Part shown: positions 9,372 to 19,164 of the stretch, one piece after another | How the letters are laid out: each line of letters begins with the position of its first letter | Numbering within the stretch: position 1 is the stretch's first letter | The notes under the pieces: model-generated | What the model saw: only the letters and a program-made list of their open reading frames with translations | Told to the model about the DNA's origin: nothing | Database searches by the model: none | Assembly (NCBI GenBank): GCA_937946835.1 | Contig: CALFAV010000003.1 | Location: 1-64,000, forward strand | DNA from: an uncultured Verrucomicrobiae bacterium | GTDB taxonomy: Bacteria > Verrucomicrobiota > Verrucomicrobiia > Limisphaerales > J093 | DNA: 64,000 nt | Direction: 5' to 3' | Translations under genes and position numbers: made by a program

Positions 9372-10388
9372 CTACTTCACCACCGGCCGCAGCACGAGGT
9401 TGCGGTAGTCCACCGCCTCGTGGTCGCCCTGCAGGTAGATCGGGCCGGGGCGAAATTCATCCGACCAGAGCGCGCCGCCGGTGCAGCCGAGCAGGGGCTG
9501 GTTGTCAATGATCTTCACCCCGTTGAGGATCACCGTGACATGCCGGTCCACCAGCGTGATGTCGAAGGTCTGCCACTCGCCGGCCGGCCTGGCCGCGTTC
9601 ACCGTGGGGGTGAGGCGGCTGTAGATGCCGCCCATGCCGTGGGAGTCGGGCGGGCGGCCGTAAGAATCCGCCACCTGGACCTCGTAGATGCCGCGCAGGT
9701 AGATGCCGCTGTTGCCGCCCTTGGGCACCTTGACCTCGAGTTTGAGGTTGAAGTCCTCGAACTCGCGCTCGGTGCGCAGGTTGCCGTAATGTTTGCCGCT
9801 GTCCTTGTCCGGCCGGTTGATCAGCACGCCATCCTGCACGCTCCAGCCGTTGGCCGCGCCGGACTCCACCAGCCGCCAGCCGGTCAGGTCCCGGCCGTTG
9901 AAGAGCACGATCGGCTCGCCAAACTTCACCTTCGCCAGGTCCGGCGCCGGCGGCAGGGGCGGGATGCGTTTGCCGCTGAACTCGGCGGTGTCCACACCCA
10001 GCCCGTTTTCCCGCGGGTTGAACTGCCGAAACCAGATTGTGTCGCCGTCCACGCGGCCGGAGAGCAGTTCGGTGTACTGTTGCTTGCGCACCACCTTGCC
10101 GGCGGCGTCCTTCCGGTTGACCTCCCGGGTGCGGGTGACGTTGAGGGTGCCGTCGGTGAAGAACACGCTCGAGACCGGCACCACGCTGCCGCCGCCCCAC
10201 AGGATCGAGCCGTCGTACCAGCCGTTTTCCTTTTTGATCTCCAGCCAGCCGGCGCCGCCGCCGGGGATGGTCAGCGCCCAGCGGCCGAGAAACTCCTCCT
10301 GGGCCGCCCCGGTCCACCCGCCGCCCGCCACAAGACCCGCCAACATCAACCCGCGAAAACCGCCGGAACGAAACATGTGATTTTGCAT
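9372..10388 (-). CDS. Secreted DUF1080 family protein (3-keto-disaccharide hydrolase-like)
   Basis: 338 aa from the ATG at 10388, which precedes a short signal peptide (hydrophobic run GLMLAGLVAGGGW ending near ...GAAQ); a second in-frame ATG at 10376 is possible. Residues about 30-135 form an all-beta domain of unknown role. The C-terminal half matches the DUF1080 jelly roll: FNGRDLTGW, the SWSVQDG-type strand NGWSVQDGVL, GNLRTEREFEDFNLKLEVKVPKGGNSGIYLRG, and the closing GPIYLQGDHEAVDYRNLVLRP. Members of this family cleave 3-keto-glycosides in the periplasm or outside the cell. It lies downstream of nothing obvious: mutL converges on it and ppk1 is 241 bp beyond its start. The enzyme activity is inferred from family only. 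Confidence 0.85.
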   Translation of the reverse strand: MQNHMFRSGGFRGLMLAGLVAGGGWTGAAQEEFLGRWALTIPGGGAGWLEIKKENGWYDGSILWGGGSVVPVSSVFFTDGTLNVTRTREVNRKDAAGKVVRKQQYTELLSGRVDGDTIWFRQFNPRENGLGVDTAEFSGKRIPPLPPAPDLAKVKFGEPIVLFNGRDLTGWRLVESGAANGWSVQDGVLINRPDKDSGKHYGNLRTEREFEDFNLKLEVKVPKGGNSGIYLRGIYEVQVADSYGRPPDSHGMGGIYSRLTPTVNAARPAGEWQTFDITLVDRHVTVILNGVKIIDNQPLLGCTGGALWSDEFRPGPIYLQGDHEAVDYRNLVLRPVVK

Positions 10389-10629
10389 GGCCGGCGTTAT
10401 CCGATTTGCCCGGAGCCACGCCAAGCCAAAAAGGACCCCTGCCGAGCCGGGGGAAGCCTCCGTCATGGAGGCTCCGAGACACCGGTCGCGGCAACAACCC
10501 TCCCGGCCGCCCGGCATGAGGGGGTTGAGGCGCAGACACTCGACCCGACCGGCCCAAGCCCTGCCGCGTCCCAGCCCGGCGCTCCTCCGGACCGGAGGCC
10601 CGGTGCGCCGGCAGGTCGGCGGCCCGCTG

Positions 10630-12783
10630 CTACGGCGCCGGCCCGGGGCGGGCCTGGGCGTGTCGGGTCCGGGGCACCAATCGTTTCGGCGCCGGTCGGC
10701 TCGGACCGCTTTCAGCCTCGGCGCTCGCTTCCAGGGCCCGGCGGATCAGTTCCTCCTGGCTGTTGAGGCGCGGCTCGCCGGGCCCGGGCTGGAGGCGGCG
10801 ATGGGTGCCGTCGGGCAAGAATTCGCGCGCCTTGACGTTGTCGGCCAGTTGCAGGCCGAGGATTTCCCGCACAATGCGCTCGCGCAGGTTGCCGTCCTCG
10901 ATGGGGAAGACCACCTCGATGCGTTTGAACAGATTGCGGGGCATCCAGTCGGCGCTGCCCACGTACACTTCCGGCTGGCAGGCGTTTTCGAAGTAGAAAA
11001 TGCGGCTGTGCTCGAGGAAACGGCCGACGATGCTGCGCGCGGTGATGTTTTCGCTCAGGCCGGGCACGCCCGGTCGCAGGCAGCAGATGCCGCGCACGAT
11101 CAGGTCCACCTTCACCCCGGCCCGGGAGGCCTCGTAGAGGGCGTCAATCAATTCGGTGACCACCAGCGCGTTCATCTTGGCGATGATGCGGGCGGGCAGG
11201 CCGCGCCGGGCGTGGTCGGTCTCGCGGCGGATGAGCGCCTGGAGACGGAGGTACAGGTCGTGGGGGGCGACCAGCAGCTTGCGCATCCCCCGGTACTCGC
11301 ACAGGCCGGTCAGGAGGTTGAACAGATCGGTCACGTCCTCGCCCAGCTCGGGCCGGCAGGTCAACAACCCCAAATCGGTGTAGATGCGGGCGGTGGTGGG
11401 GTTGTAGTTGCCGGTGGCCAGGTGCAGGTAACGGCGGATGCCGTCCTCATCCCGGCGCACCACCAGCGTGGCCTTGCAGTGAATCTTGAAGCCGACCACG
11501 CCGTAGATGACATGCACGCCCGCGTCCTCGAGCTGGCGGGCCCAGCGGATGTTGTTGGTCTCGTCGAATCGGGCGCGCAATTCGACCACGGCGGTGACCT
11601 GCTTGCCGTTCTTCACGGCATCCATCAGGGCGCCCACGATGCGGGCGTCCCCGCCGGTGCGGTACAGGGTCTGTTTGATGGCCAGCACGCGCGGGTCGGC
11701 CGCCGCCTGTTGCAGAAACTCCACCACACTCTCGAAGCTCTCATAGGGGTGGTGCAGCAGGATGTCACCGGCGCGAATGGCGGCAAACAGGTCCGGGGCC
11801 CGGCGCAGGCGCGGGGCCACCGGCGGCACAAACGGCGGGTCGCGCAATTCCGGCGGGTGCGCGCCCTCGCAGAGCTGCAGGAGCCGGGAGGGATTCAGGG
11901 GCCCACGGATGAGGTAGAGGTCCTCCTCGGTCAGCTTCAGGGTGCTGAGCAGTTCCCGCTGAATTTCCGGCGGGCAATCGTGCTCGACCTCCAGCCGCAC
12001 CGCCTCGCCCTTGAGCCGGTTGTGCACCTCGGTCTCGACCGCGTCCAGCAGGCTGGGGCTGTCCTGCTCATCCACGTACAGTTCGCTGTTGCGGGTGACC
12101 CGGAACAGCCACGCCCCCGCCGGGGCCTGCCCGGCCAGCAGGTCTTCCAGGTAATGCGCGATCAGCCGGCCCAGAAACACGTAGGCCGTCTCACCCGTTT
12201 CCCGCGGCAGTGGGATCAAGCGGGGGAGCACCCGCGGCACCTGCACCACCATCAACTGGTGCCGCAGCCGCTGGCGACCGGGCCGGGGTACGCGCACGAT
12301 CAGGTTGAGCGATTTGTTCAGCAGGCGGGGAAACGGGTGGGCCGGGTCAATCGCCAGCGGGGTCAGCACCGGGCGCACTTCGGCCCGGTAAAAGGCGTCC
12401 AGCCAGGCGCGGTCGGCCCCGTTCACCGCCGCCGGGTCCAGAAACCGGATGCCCCGGCGCTCCAGCGCCGGCACCAGCTCCTCCCGCCAGCACCGGTACT
12501 GGTCGTCCACCATCCGCCGCACCCGCCGGGCAATGGCCCGCAGGCAGGCCGCGGGGGTCAGCCCGTCGGGGCTGCGCACGCGCGCACCGCTGGCCACCTG
12601 CTGCTTGAGCCCGGCCACGCGCACCTCGAAGAACTCGTCGAGGTTCGAGCCGACGATGGCGAAAAACTTCACCCGCTCCAGCAGCGGGTTGGCCGGGTCC
12701 TGCGCCTCCTCCAGCACGCGCTGGTTGAACTCCAGCCAGCTCAACTCGCGGTTGAGGTAGCGGTGGGTGAGGGCGGCTTTCAT
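10630..12783 (-). CDS. ppk1: Polyphosphate kinase 1
   Basis: 717 aa, the normal length for PPK1, which reversibly builds long-chain polyphosphate from ATP. The N domain begins RYLNRELSWLEFNQRVLEEA. The two phospholipase-D-like catalytic domains are visible: LLHHPYESFESVVEFL, the autophosphorylated-His region YGVVGFKIHCKATLVVRRD with HLATGNYNPTTARIYTDLG, and the second catalytic His in FLEHSRIFYFEN. ATG at 12783 is chosen because homologues begin a few residues before RYxNRELSW; an in-frame GTG at 12867, two bases after the upstream stop codon, would add 28 residues without homology. It follows the phosphohexomutase gene and rpe on the same strand, so one transcript is likely. Confidence 0.95.
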   Translation of the reverse strand: MKAALTHRYLNRELSWLEFNQRVLEEAQDPANPLLERVKFFAIVGSNLDEFFEVRVAGLKQQVASGARVRSPDGLTPAACLRAIARRVRRMVDDQYRCWREELVPALERRGIRFLDPAAVNGADRAWLDAFYRAEVRPVLTPLAIDPAHPFPRLLNKSLNLIVRVPRPGRQRLRHQLMVVQVPRVLPRLIPLPRETGETAYVFLGRLIAHYLEDLLAGQAPAGAWLFRVTRNSELYVDEQDSPSLLDAVETEVHNRLKGEAVRLEVEHDCPPEIQRELLSTLKLTEEDLYLIRGPLNPSRLLQLCEGAHPPELRDPPFVPPVAPRLRRAPDLFAAIRAGDILLHHPYESFESVVEFLQQAAADPRVLAIKQTLYRTGGDARIVGALMDAVKNGKQVTAVVELRARFDETNNIRWARQLEDAGVHVIYGVVGFKIHCKATLVVRRDEDGIRRYLHLATGNYNPTTARIYTDLGLLTCRPELGEDVTDLFNLLTGLCEYRGMRKLLVAPHDLYLRLQALIRRETDHARRGLPARIIAKMNALVVTELIDALYEASRAGVKVDLIVRGICCLRPGVPGLSENITARSIVGRFLEHSRIFYFENACQPEVYVGSADWMPRNLFKRIEVVFPIEDGNLRERIVREILGLQLADNVKAREFLPDGTHRRLQPGPGEPRLNSQEELIRRALEASAEAESGPSRPAPKRLVPRTRHAQARPGPAP

Positions 12784-12868
12784 GCACAAGCCGGGATGCC
12801 GGTCCGGGAATGGGACCAAGGCCGTCCGGCTTTGGCCAGCGGCAAGTGCGCGGACCGGGGCGGCCACC

Positions 12869-14296
12869 TCACGCCAAGCGGAGTCGGCGCAACCCGGCGG
12901 CGATCAACCGTTCGGCCCCGGCCGACGTGGCGGCCTCCGCATAGATGCGCAACACCGGCTCGGTGCCCGAGGCCCGCCACATCAGCCAGGCGCCGTCGCG
13001 CGTGACGCACTTGACCCCGTCGAAATCGAGCACCTCGACCACCGCCCGGCCCAGGAGGCGGGTCGGAGGGCCGCGGCGGATGCGCTCCACCGCCGCCGCG
13101 GCTTCCGCCGCTGGCAGGGGCACGTCCCGCCGGGCGGAGCGATGCGGGCCGAATTCACGCTCCAACTCCCGCACCAGTGCGCTCAGGGGCCGGCGCGCCA
13201 CCGCCAGCAGTTCCAACAAGAGCAATCCCGCGGCCAACCCGTCCCGCTCGGGCAGGTGCGCGGGCCATCCGAGGCTGCCGCTTTCCTCCAGACCAACGAG
13301 CACGCCGGGCTGCCGCAGCGCGGCGCTGATCTGCCTGAACCCGACCCCCGTGACCCGCACCGGCAGCCCGTGGGCCGCGGCGATCCGGTCCACCAGCGAG
13401 GTGGTGTTCAGCGACTTGACCACCGTGCCGCGCGCGCCGCGATGCGTCACCAGATGCCACAGGACCAGCGCCAGGATCTGGTGCGTGGTCAACGGCCGCC
13501 CGCGCTCATCCAGACCGCCCAGCCGGTCGGCGTCCCCGTCGCTCACCAGGCACACCGCGTGGGGATGCGCCCGCAGCCAGGCCGCGGTGGGGCCGTAAAA
13601 TTCCGGGATCGGCTCGGGCCGGAGGCCGCCAAACAGCGGATCATGCCCGGCCCGAAGCGTGGTGACCCGGCACGTGGTGCCGGCCAGCAGGGCCTCGAAA
13701 CAACCGGCCCCCACTCCGTACATGGCGTCGTGCGCCACCCGCAGGCGGCTGCCGGCCACCCGCGGGAAATCCACCAGCCGCCGCACCGCGCGGTAATGGG
13801 CCGGGCGCAGATCGCGGCGCCGCACCAGCCCGGCCCGCAACGCCCGGTCCAGCGGTTGGCGGCGCACGGGGGATTGGTCCAGCCGCGCCTCCACCGCCCG
13901 GCACAATTCCGTGTCCGCCGCGCCGCCGTCGGCGGCTTTGAGTTTGAGGCCGTTGAACTGCGGCGGATTGTGGCTGGCGGTGATCATGATCCCACCCGCG
14001 GCGCGGAGGTCCCGGACCGCCAGGGAAACCGCCGGCGTGGGCGTGGGGACCGGCGTCAGCCACACCGCGAATCCGTTGCCGGCAAACACCTCCGCTGCCG
14101 CGGCGGCAAACTCCGCCGAGAGGAAGCGCCGGTCGTACCCGATGACCACGCGCCGGGCGCGCCCGGCGCTCGCGGCCCACACCGCCGCCGTGGCCTGGGC
14201 CACGCGCGCGACGTTGGCAAAGGTGAAATCGTCCGCGATCACCCCGCGCCAGCCGTCGGTGCCGAAACGCACGGCCGTGGGAGAGGACCGGTTCAT
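12869..14296 (-). CDS. Phosphoglucomutase/phosphomannomutase family protein
   Basis: 475 aa alpha-D-phosphohexomutase, which interconverts hexose 1- and 6-phosphates through a phosphoserine. The four landmarks are present: RFGTDGWRG at the N-terminus, the active-site Ser108 in TASHNPPQFNG, the Mg-binding DGDADR loop from about residue 253, and the sugar-phosphate loop ASGTEP near the C-terminus. ATG at 14296 gives the usual start four to ten residues before the FGTDGxRG motif. Its start is 11 bp after the stop of rpe and the next gene is ppk1, all on the minus strand. Whether the substrate is glucose, mannose or glucosamine phosphate cannot be decided from sequence; a GlmM-type signature is not evident. 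Confidence 0.92.
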   Translation of the reverse strand: MNRSSPTAVRFGTDGWRGVIADDFTFANVARVAQATAAVWAASAGRARRVVIGYDRRFLSAEFAAAAAEVFAGNGFAVWLTPVPTPTPAVSLAVRDLRAAGGIMITASHNPPQFNGLKLKAADGGAADTELCRAVEARLDQSPVRRQPLDRALRAGLVRRRDLRPAHYRAVRRLVDFPRVAGSRLRVAHDAMYGVGAGCFEALLAGTTCRVTTLRAGHDPLFGGLRPEPIPEFYGPTAAWLRAHPHAVCLVSDGDADRLGGLDERGRPLTTHQILALVLWHLVTHRGARGTVVKSLNTTSLVDRIAAAHGLPVRVTGVGFRQISAALRQPGVLVGLEESGSLGWPAHLPERDGLAAGLLLLELLAVARRPLSALVRELEREFGPHRSARRDVPLPAAEAAAAVERIRRGPPTRLLGRAVVEVLDFDGVKCVTRDGAWLMWRASGTEPVLRIYAEAATSAGAERLIAAGLRRLRLA

Positions 14297-14307
14297 GCGC
14301 GGGAAAC

Positions 14308-15021
14308 TCAGGTGCTCACCAACACCCCGGCCGCGGCTCCGGTCCTCGCGGCGTCCGGCTCCGCGGCGTGGCGGCGGGCCAGGGTGCGCAGGCGTTGCAG
14401 GGCGCGGCGCAGGCTGCGGGCCTGGAAGAGCGTGGTGCCGCTGACGAACGTGTCCGCGCCGGCCCGGGCGCACTCGGCCACGGTCTGGAAGTTGATGCCC
14501 CCGTCCACCTCGATCCGGTAGGCCAGTTTCAACTCCCGCCGCCAGGCGCGGGCCTGTTGAATCTTGGGCACGGTCTCGGCGATGAATTCCTGGCCGCCGA
14601 AGCCCGGGTTCACGGTCATCACCAGCAGCAGGTCAATGGACTTGAGGAACGGGCGCGCGGCGGCGATGGGCGTGGGCGGGTTGACCGCCAGGCCCACGCG
14701 GGCCCCCAGGGCGCGGATTTTCCAGAGCAGGTGCGCGACGCGCTGGCCCAGTTCCACGTGCACGGTCAGGCCGCTGGCGCCCGCCTCGCGGAACAACTCG
14801 AGCAGGATTTCCGGCCGGCTGCACATCAGGTGCACGTCCAGGGGCAGGCGCGTGGCGGCGCGCACCGCGCGGACAATGGCCGGGCCGAAGGTGAGGTTCG
14901 GCACGAAATGCCCGTCCATGATGTCCACGTGCAACCAGTCCGCCCCGGCACGGGTGGCGCGGGCCGCCTCGGCCGCGAGCCGGCCGGGGTTTGCGGCAAG
15001 CAGGGAGGGCGCGATGATCAT
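14308..15021 (-). CDS. rpe: Ribulose-phosphate 3-epimerase
   Basis: 237 aa TIM barrel of the pentose phosphate pathway, interconverting ribulose 5-phosphate and xylulose 5-phosphate. It shows IIAPSLLAAN at the start, the metal ligands in LHVDIMDGHFVPNLTFGP, DVHLM, the phosphate-binding VMTVNPGFGGQEF loop, the second catalytic Asp in VDGGI, and the GADTFVSGTTLF loop. ATG at 15021 is directly before IIAPS as in homologues. The C-terminus is about 15 residues longer than usual (an R/A-rich tail). It is first in the rpe, phosphohexomutase, ppk1 gene order. Confidence 0.95.
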   Translation of the reverse strand: MIIAPSLLAANPGRLAAEAARATRAGADWLHVDIMDGHFVPNLTFGPAIVRAVRAATRLPLDVHLMCSRPEILLELFREAGASGLTVHVELGQRVAHLLWKIRALGARVGLAVNPPTPIAAARPFLKSIDLLLVMTVNPGFGGQEFIAETVPKIQQARAWRRELKLAYRIEVDGGINFQTVAECARAGADTFVSGTTLFQARSLRRALQRLRTLARRHAAEPDAARTGAAAGVLVST

Positions 15022-15151
15022 CCGCGCGCAACGTACGCCAGGGCGGCGGCGGCGGGCAAGACGGCGAAACACCAGGACCTTGGCTTGGCGGCGGGGCGGT
15101 GAGTTCCGCCGAAACGGTGTTTGCATCCGCAGATACCACCCCCCCCATGCT

Positions 15152-15158
15152 GGAGGTG
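15152..15158 (+). promoter_or_regulatory. Strong ribosome binding site GGAGGTG
   Basis: GGAGGTG lies 5 bases before the ATG at 15164. Such a strong Shine-Dalgarno is uncommon among the genes here and supports this short reading frame as a real gene. Confidence 0.7.
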
Positions 15159-15163
15159 TGATT

Positions 15164-15406
15164 ATGCCGAAACAGATTCGCGAATTGCTCCAAGCCCGGC
15201 CGTTTAAACCTTTCCGCATCTGTCTTTCGGGCGGAACTCACCACGACATCACCAACCCCGACATGGCGTTCGTGGGAAGGAACACGGTCGGAATTGGTCG
15301 GAACCTCGATCCGGAGGGCTTGGCCGAGTCCTTCGCCCGCTGTTCCCTCCGGCACATCACCCGCCTGGAGGACCTGCCCGAACCAGCCGCGACCGCGACG
15401 ACGTGA
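15164..15406 (+). CDS. Small conserved-type hypothetical protein (80 aa)
   Basis: 80 aa, not assigned to a function. The sequence reads MPKQIRELLQARPFKPFRI, then a short beta-rich middle with HHDITNPDMAFVGRNTVGIG and a C-terminal LRHITRLEDL. The pattern R-P-F-x-P-F-R-I/V ... G ... Y/H-D-I ... P ... A-x-V-G resembles small single-domain hypothetical proteins I have seen in Verrucomicrobiota and Planctomycetota; that resemblance is from memory. It has a strong ribosome binding site, no signal peptide and no membrane segment. It is divergent from rpe (142 bp) and converges on ftsH (81 bp). Confidence 0.75.
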   Translation: MPKQIRELLQARPFKPFRICLSGGTHHDITNPDMAFVGRNTVGIGRNLDPEGLAESFARCSLRHITRLEDLPEPAATATT

Positions 15407-15487
15407 CCTTTCCCCCCTCTTCAAGCCGGGAGGAAGATCATTCGCCGCGGCTGTTCCGCGCGGCAGTCAAACGGATCGTTTGGCCCG

Positions 15488-17500
15488 TCAGGGCGTCACC
15501 GGCGCCGGTGCGCCCAGACCGGGCGGCAGCTTGGGCGGCACCGGCTTGGGCATTTCGGGCAGGGGTGTGGCCGCCTGGGCCCCCGTGGCCGGGCCGGTGA
15601 GCGGCGGCGGTGCGGGCGGGGTGAGCCGACCGGTTTGCACGATCTCGCGCACCTGGCTGCCGTCGAGGGTTTCGTACTCGAGCAGGGCGTTGGCGATCAG
15701 CTCGAGCCGGTCGCGATGCTGGAGGATCAACTGGCGGGCGCGCTCGTAGTTTTCGGTGATGATGCGCTTGACCTCGGCATCAATGGCCTCGGCGGTTTGC
15801 TCGCTGTAGTCCTTGGACCGGATCATGTCCCGGCCCAGGAAGACGTACTCGGGGGAGTCGCCGTACTGGACCATGCCCAGTTTGTCGCTCATGCCCCAGT
15901 GCATAACCATGGCCTTGGCCATCTGGGTGGCTTGCTGGATGTCGCCGGCCGCGCCGGAGGAGATGTCGTCGGTGATCAACTCCTCGGCGATGCGCCCGGC
16001 CATGGTGACGGCGATGAGGTCGTTGAGCTCCTTGCGCCGGCGGCTGAGGAGGTCTTTTTCCGGCAACCACATTGTGGCGCCCAGGGCCTGGCCGCGGGGG
16101 ATGATGGTGACCTTGTGCAAGGGATGCGCGTGCGGCAGCAGCACGTTGACCAGCGCGTGGCCGGCCTCGTGCCAGGCGGTGGCGCGCTTTTCCTCGTCGG
16201 TCATGGCCAGGCTGCGGCGTTCGCGGCCCCAGCGGACCTTGTCGCGCGCCTCCTCCAGTTCGGCCATGGTGATGGCCTTTTTGTTCATGCGCGCGGCCAG
16301 CAGGGCGGCTTCGTTGAGCAGGTTGGCCAGCTCGGCGCCGGAGAACCCGGGCGTGCCGCGGGCGATGACCGCCAGGTCCACGTCCGGGGCGAGCTTCACG
16401 TTTCGGGCATGGACCTTGAGGATGGCCTCGCGGCCGCGCACATCGGGGAGGTTGACGGTGATCTGCCGGTCGAAGCGGCCGGGCCGGAGCAGCGCCGGGT
16501 CGAGCACGTCGGGTCGGTTGGTGGCGGCGATGATGATGATGCCCTCGGTGGTGTCGAAGCCGTCCATCTCGACCAGCAGGGCGTTGAGGGTCTGCTCGCG
16601 TTCGTCATTGCCCCCGCCCAGGCCGTGCCCGCGGCTGCGGCCCACGGCGTCAATCTCGTCAATGAACACCAGGCACGGGGTGTTCTTGCGGGCCTGCTCG
16701 AACATGTCGCGCACGCGGCTGGCGCCCACCCCCACGAACATTTCGACAAAGTCCGAGCCGCTGATGCTGTAAAAGGCGGCGTCGGCCTCCCCGGCGATGG
16801 CCTTGGCCAGCAGCGTCTTGCCGGTGCCGGGCGGTCCCACCAGCAGGATGCCCTTGGGGATGCGCCCGCCCAGGCGCTGGAACTTTTTCGGGTCCTTGAG
16901 GAACTCGACCAGTTCCTGCACCTCTTCGCGCGCCTCGTCCACGCCGGCCACATCCTTGAAGGTGGTGCGGTTGCGCTCCTTGCTGAGCATCCGGGCGCGG
17001 CTTTTGCCGAAGCTCAGCGCGCCTTTGCCGGCCATCTTGATCTGGCGGAAGATGAAGAAATAAACCAGCAGCGCCAGCAGCACAAAGGGCAGCAGGCTGT
17101 AGAGGAAGCTCAGGAACAGGGTGCTGGGTTCGGCCACCTTGAACTTCCCGGAATTGAGCAACTGTTCCTCCAACGCCTCGCTCACCCGCGTCTCCAGCCG
17201 GAACGGGATCCCCCCCCGGGCACCGCCCTCGGGGTCCACCAGCTTACCGGTGATTTCCCGCAGGGGCGATTGGATGTTGTAGTGGATGACGCCCTCGGCG
17301 ATCTGGTTGTTCCGGAACAGTTCCAGGAACTCCGTGTGCGAGAGCACGCGGTAGCGCATCTCGGTGCGGTCCTTGAAAAAGACCAGCAGCGGAATGACGC
17401 TCAGGATGGCCAGCCACAGCAGCCAGGCGCGCGGGGGAACCCGCCCCTCGCCCCCCCGGCGCTCGGGACGGCGTGACTCGTTGTTGCGGTCTTCCGGCAT
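15488..17500 (-). CDS. ftsH: ATP-dependent zinc metalloprotease FtsH
   Basis: 670 aa inner-membrane AAA+ protease that degrades membrane and short-lived proteins. Two transmembrane segments (about 25-42 and 127-151) flank a periplasmic domain. The AAA module has Walker A GPPGTGKT (222-229), Walker B LVFIDEID (277-284) and the SRH region [20 protein letters not shown]. The zinc protease motif is HEAGH (444-448). The C-terminal tail is rich in proline and alanine. ATG at 17500 has GAGGA six bases upstream. It lies 54 bp after tilS on the same strand, the common tilS-ftsH order. Confidence 0.97.
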   Translation of the reverse strand: MPEDRNNESRRPERRGGEGRVPPRAWLLWLAILSVIPLLVFFKDRTEMRYRVLSHTEFLELFRNNQIAEGVIHYNIQSPLREITGKLVDPEGGARGGIPFRLETRVSEALEEQLLNSGKFKVAEPSTLFLSFLYSLLPFVLLALLVYFFIFRQIKMAGKGALSFGKSRARMLSKERNRTTFKDVAGVDEAREEVQELVEFLKDPKKFQRLGGRIPKGILLVGPPGTGKTLLAKAIAGEADAAFYSISGSDFVEMFVGVGASRVRDMFEQARKNTPCLVFIDEIDAVGRSRGHGLGGGNDEREQTLNALLVEMDGFDTTEGIIIIAATNRPDVLDPALLRPGRFDRQITVNLPDVRGREAILKVHARNVKLAPDVDLAVIARGTPGFSGAELANLLNEAALLAARMNKKAITMAELEEARDKVRWGRERRSLAMTDEEKRATAWHEAGHALVNVLLPHAHPLHKVTIIPRGQALGATMWLPEKDLLSRRRKELNDLIAVTMAGRIAEELITDDISSGAAGDIQQATQMAKAMVMHWGMSDKLGMVQYGDSPEYVFLGRDMIRSKDYSEQTAEAIDAEVKRIITENYERARQLILQHRDRLELIANALLEYETLDGSQVREIVQTGRLTPPAPPPLTGPATGAQAATPLPEMPKPVPPKLPPGLGAPAPVTP

Positions 17501-17554
17501 GTAAATCCTCGGACGGCCGAAGCTACCATGCGCCTCCGGCCGCTGCAACCGTGC

Positions 17555-18946
17555 TTACCGGCCGGTCGGCGCGGCGGGGGACCGGCGTGCCCAGCGCCAT
17601 TCCAAAACACGGCGGCTGGTCGGGCGCAGCCGCACCGCCTCTCCGGGACGCAACCCCTCGACCCAGAAAACCAGCCCGTCGGCCCGCGTCGCCACCACCC
17701 GCCGGTGGCGCTCGGGGCGCGGGACCCTGGCGTTGACGAACAGGTCCTGCAGCTTGGCCGGCGCCGGCAAACCCAGCGGTTGGAAACGGTCCCCGGGCCG
17801 CCAATGCCGCAGCACCACCGTCGAACCCACCTGCTCGGCGTCCAACAGCTCCCGCTCGGGCAGAGGTGAAATCCGGAGTGGCCGGCCGGCTCGGCGGGTC
17901 CGCAGACGCCAGCGGAAGCACACGCCGGCAAATTCGGCCGCGCCAGCCGCTGTCGCGAGGTCCAACCGCCGTTCCGCACCGCTGAAGGCGGGCGTTGGCG
18001 GAGGGGCCACCCGGACCTGACCCGAAGCGGTCCGCCTCACCACCACACCGCCGGGCGCGGTGGTGGGAGAACCGGGCGCGGTGCGCAACCGCTCGATCGT
18101 CTCGAAGTCCGGTTCCACGCCCCGCGCGCGCAGTTGCAGTTGGAGCACCCGGCGTTGCACCGCCGGGTGCAGGCGCCCGAAGGCCGGCCGCCGCCGCACC
18201 AGCCACTGCCGCGCCACCTCCAGCAGGTAATCCGCTTCGTCGGCCAACCCGCCCATCAGGCGCGGCACGGTCACCGCCAGGGCCGGCTGCAGGCGGCGCA
18301 ACACCGGCACCACCCGCCGGCGCAAGACGTTGCGCACCGTGTCCGCGCGCCGGTTGCTGAGGTCTTCGCGAAACGCCACGCCGGCCGCCCGGGCGAAGGC
18401 CCGCAGTGTGGCGCGTGTCTCCGCCAGCAGCGGGCGGATCAACTGCCGCTCCGGGTCCGCGGGGCTGGGGGCCTTCCACTTCATGCCGGCCAGCCCCTCA
18501 CTGCCACTGCCCCGGAGCACGCGCAGCAGGAAGGTTTCCACCTGATCATCCGCGTGATGCGCCAGGGCGATTTTCACCGCGCCCGCTTCCCGGGCGGCGG
18601 ACGCCAGAAACGCGTGCCGCAACTCCCGCGCGGCCATTTCGAGGGACATCCCCCGCGCGCGGGCGTGCCCCCGCACATCGCCCGAGCCGACCCGACACTC
18701 CAACCCGAGCCGCCGCGCGGTGCGCTCGACCAGCGCCTGGTCGGCCCGGCTGGCGCGGCCGCGCAGTTGGTGGTTGAAATGCGCCACTTCCAGCCGCCAG
18801 GACGCCGCGGCCGCCAGCCGATGCAGCACCTCCAGCAACACCATCGAATCGCACCCGCCCGAGACGGCAACCAGCACCGTCTCCCCGGGGCGCAGCAGAT
18901 CGTGGGCGCGGATGGCGTGGAGAACCCGGGCGGGCAGGTCGCTCAT
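17555..18946 (-). CDS. tilS: tRNA(Ile)-lysidine synthetase
   Basis: 463 aa. TilS converts C34 of the tRNA-Ile CAU anticodon to lysidine so that it reads AUA. The PP-loop ATP site is VAVSGGCDSMVLL (residues 27-38); the N-terminal domain continues with VAHFNHQLRG, ALAHHADDQVETFLLRVLRGSG and RPLL, all typical. The C-terminal domain carries LRHWRPGDRFQPLG and KLQDLFVNARVPRPER, the lysidine-synthetase C-terminal signature. It precedes ftsH. Confidence 0.95.
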   Translation of the reverse strand: MSDLPARVLHAIRAHDLLRPGETVLVAVSGGCDSMVLLEVLHRLAAAASWRLEVAHFNHQLRGRASRADQALVERTARRLGLECRVGSGDVRGHARARGMSLEMAARELRHAFLASAAREAGAVKIALAHHADDQVETFLLRVLRGSGSEGLAGMKWKAPSPADPERQLIRPLLAETRATLRAFARAAGVAFREDLSNRRADTVRNVLRRRVVPVLRRLQPALAVTVPRLMGGLADEADYLLEVARQWLVRRRPAFGRLHPAVQRRVLQLQLRARGVEPDFETIERLRTAPGSPTTAPGGVVVRRTASGQVRVAPPPTPAFSGAERRLDLATAAGAAEFAGVCFRWRLRTRRAGRPLRISPLPERELLDAEQVGSTVVLRHWRPGDRFQPLGLPAPAKLQDLFVNARVPRPERHRRVVATRADGLVFWVEGLRPGEAVRLRPTSRRVLEWRWARRSPAAPTGR

Positions 18947-19081
18947 GCCGGCACGCTAGGGGCGCCGTCGGCACGCTGACAAGCCCGCAGGCGTGCCGGG
19001 GCCCACGGCTCCCGCGTCGGGCATGACCTTCCGGCACGCATGAAGACCTGCTCCGCCGCGGCTGCGGGGCAGGGCCCGGGT

Positions 19082-19110
19082 TTGCCAACCCGTCGAGGGC
19101 GGTGGATTAT
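19082..19110 (+). promoter_or_regulatory. Candidate sigma-70 promoter for the PQQ propeller gene
   Basis: TTGCCA (19082-19087) and GATTAT (19105-19110) are separated by 17 bases and match the -35 and -10 consensus at five and four of six positions. They lie in the divergent region between tilS and the gene at 19165, about 50 bp before its ATG, in one of the few A/T-rich spots. Confidence 0.35.
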
Positions 19111-19164
19111 ATCGGCCAGCGGACCGCCGCTTCGGTTCGCCGAACCTGACTGTCGGACCTGGTT

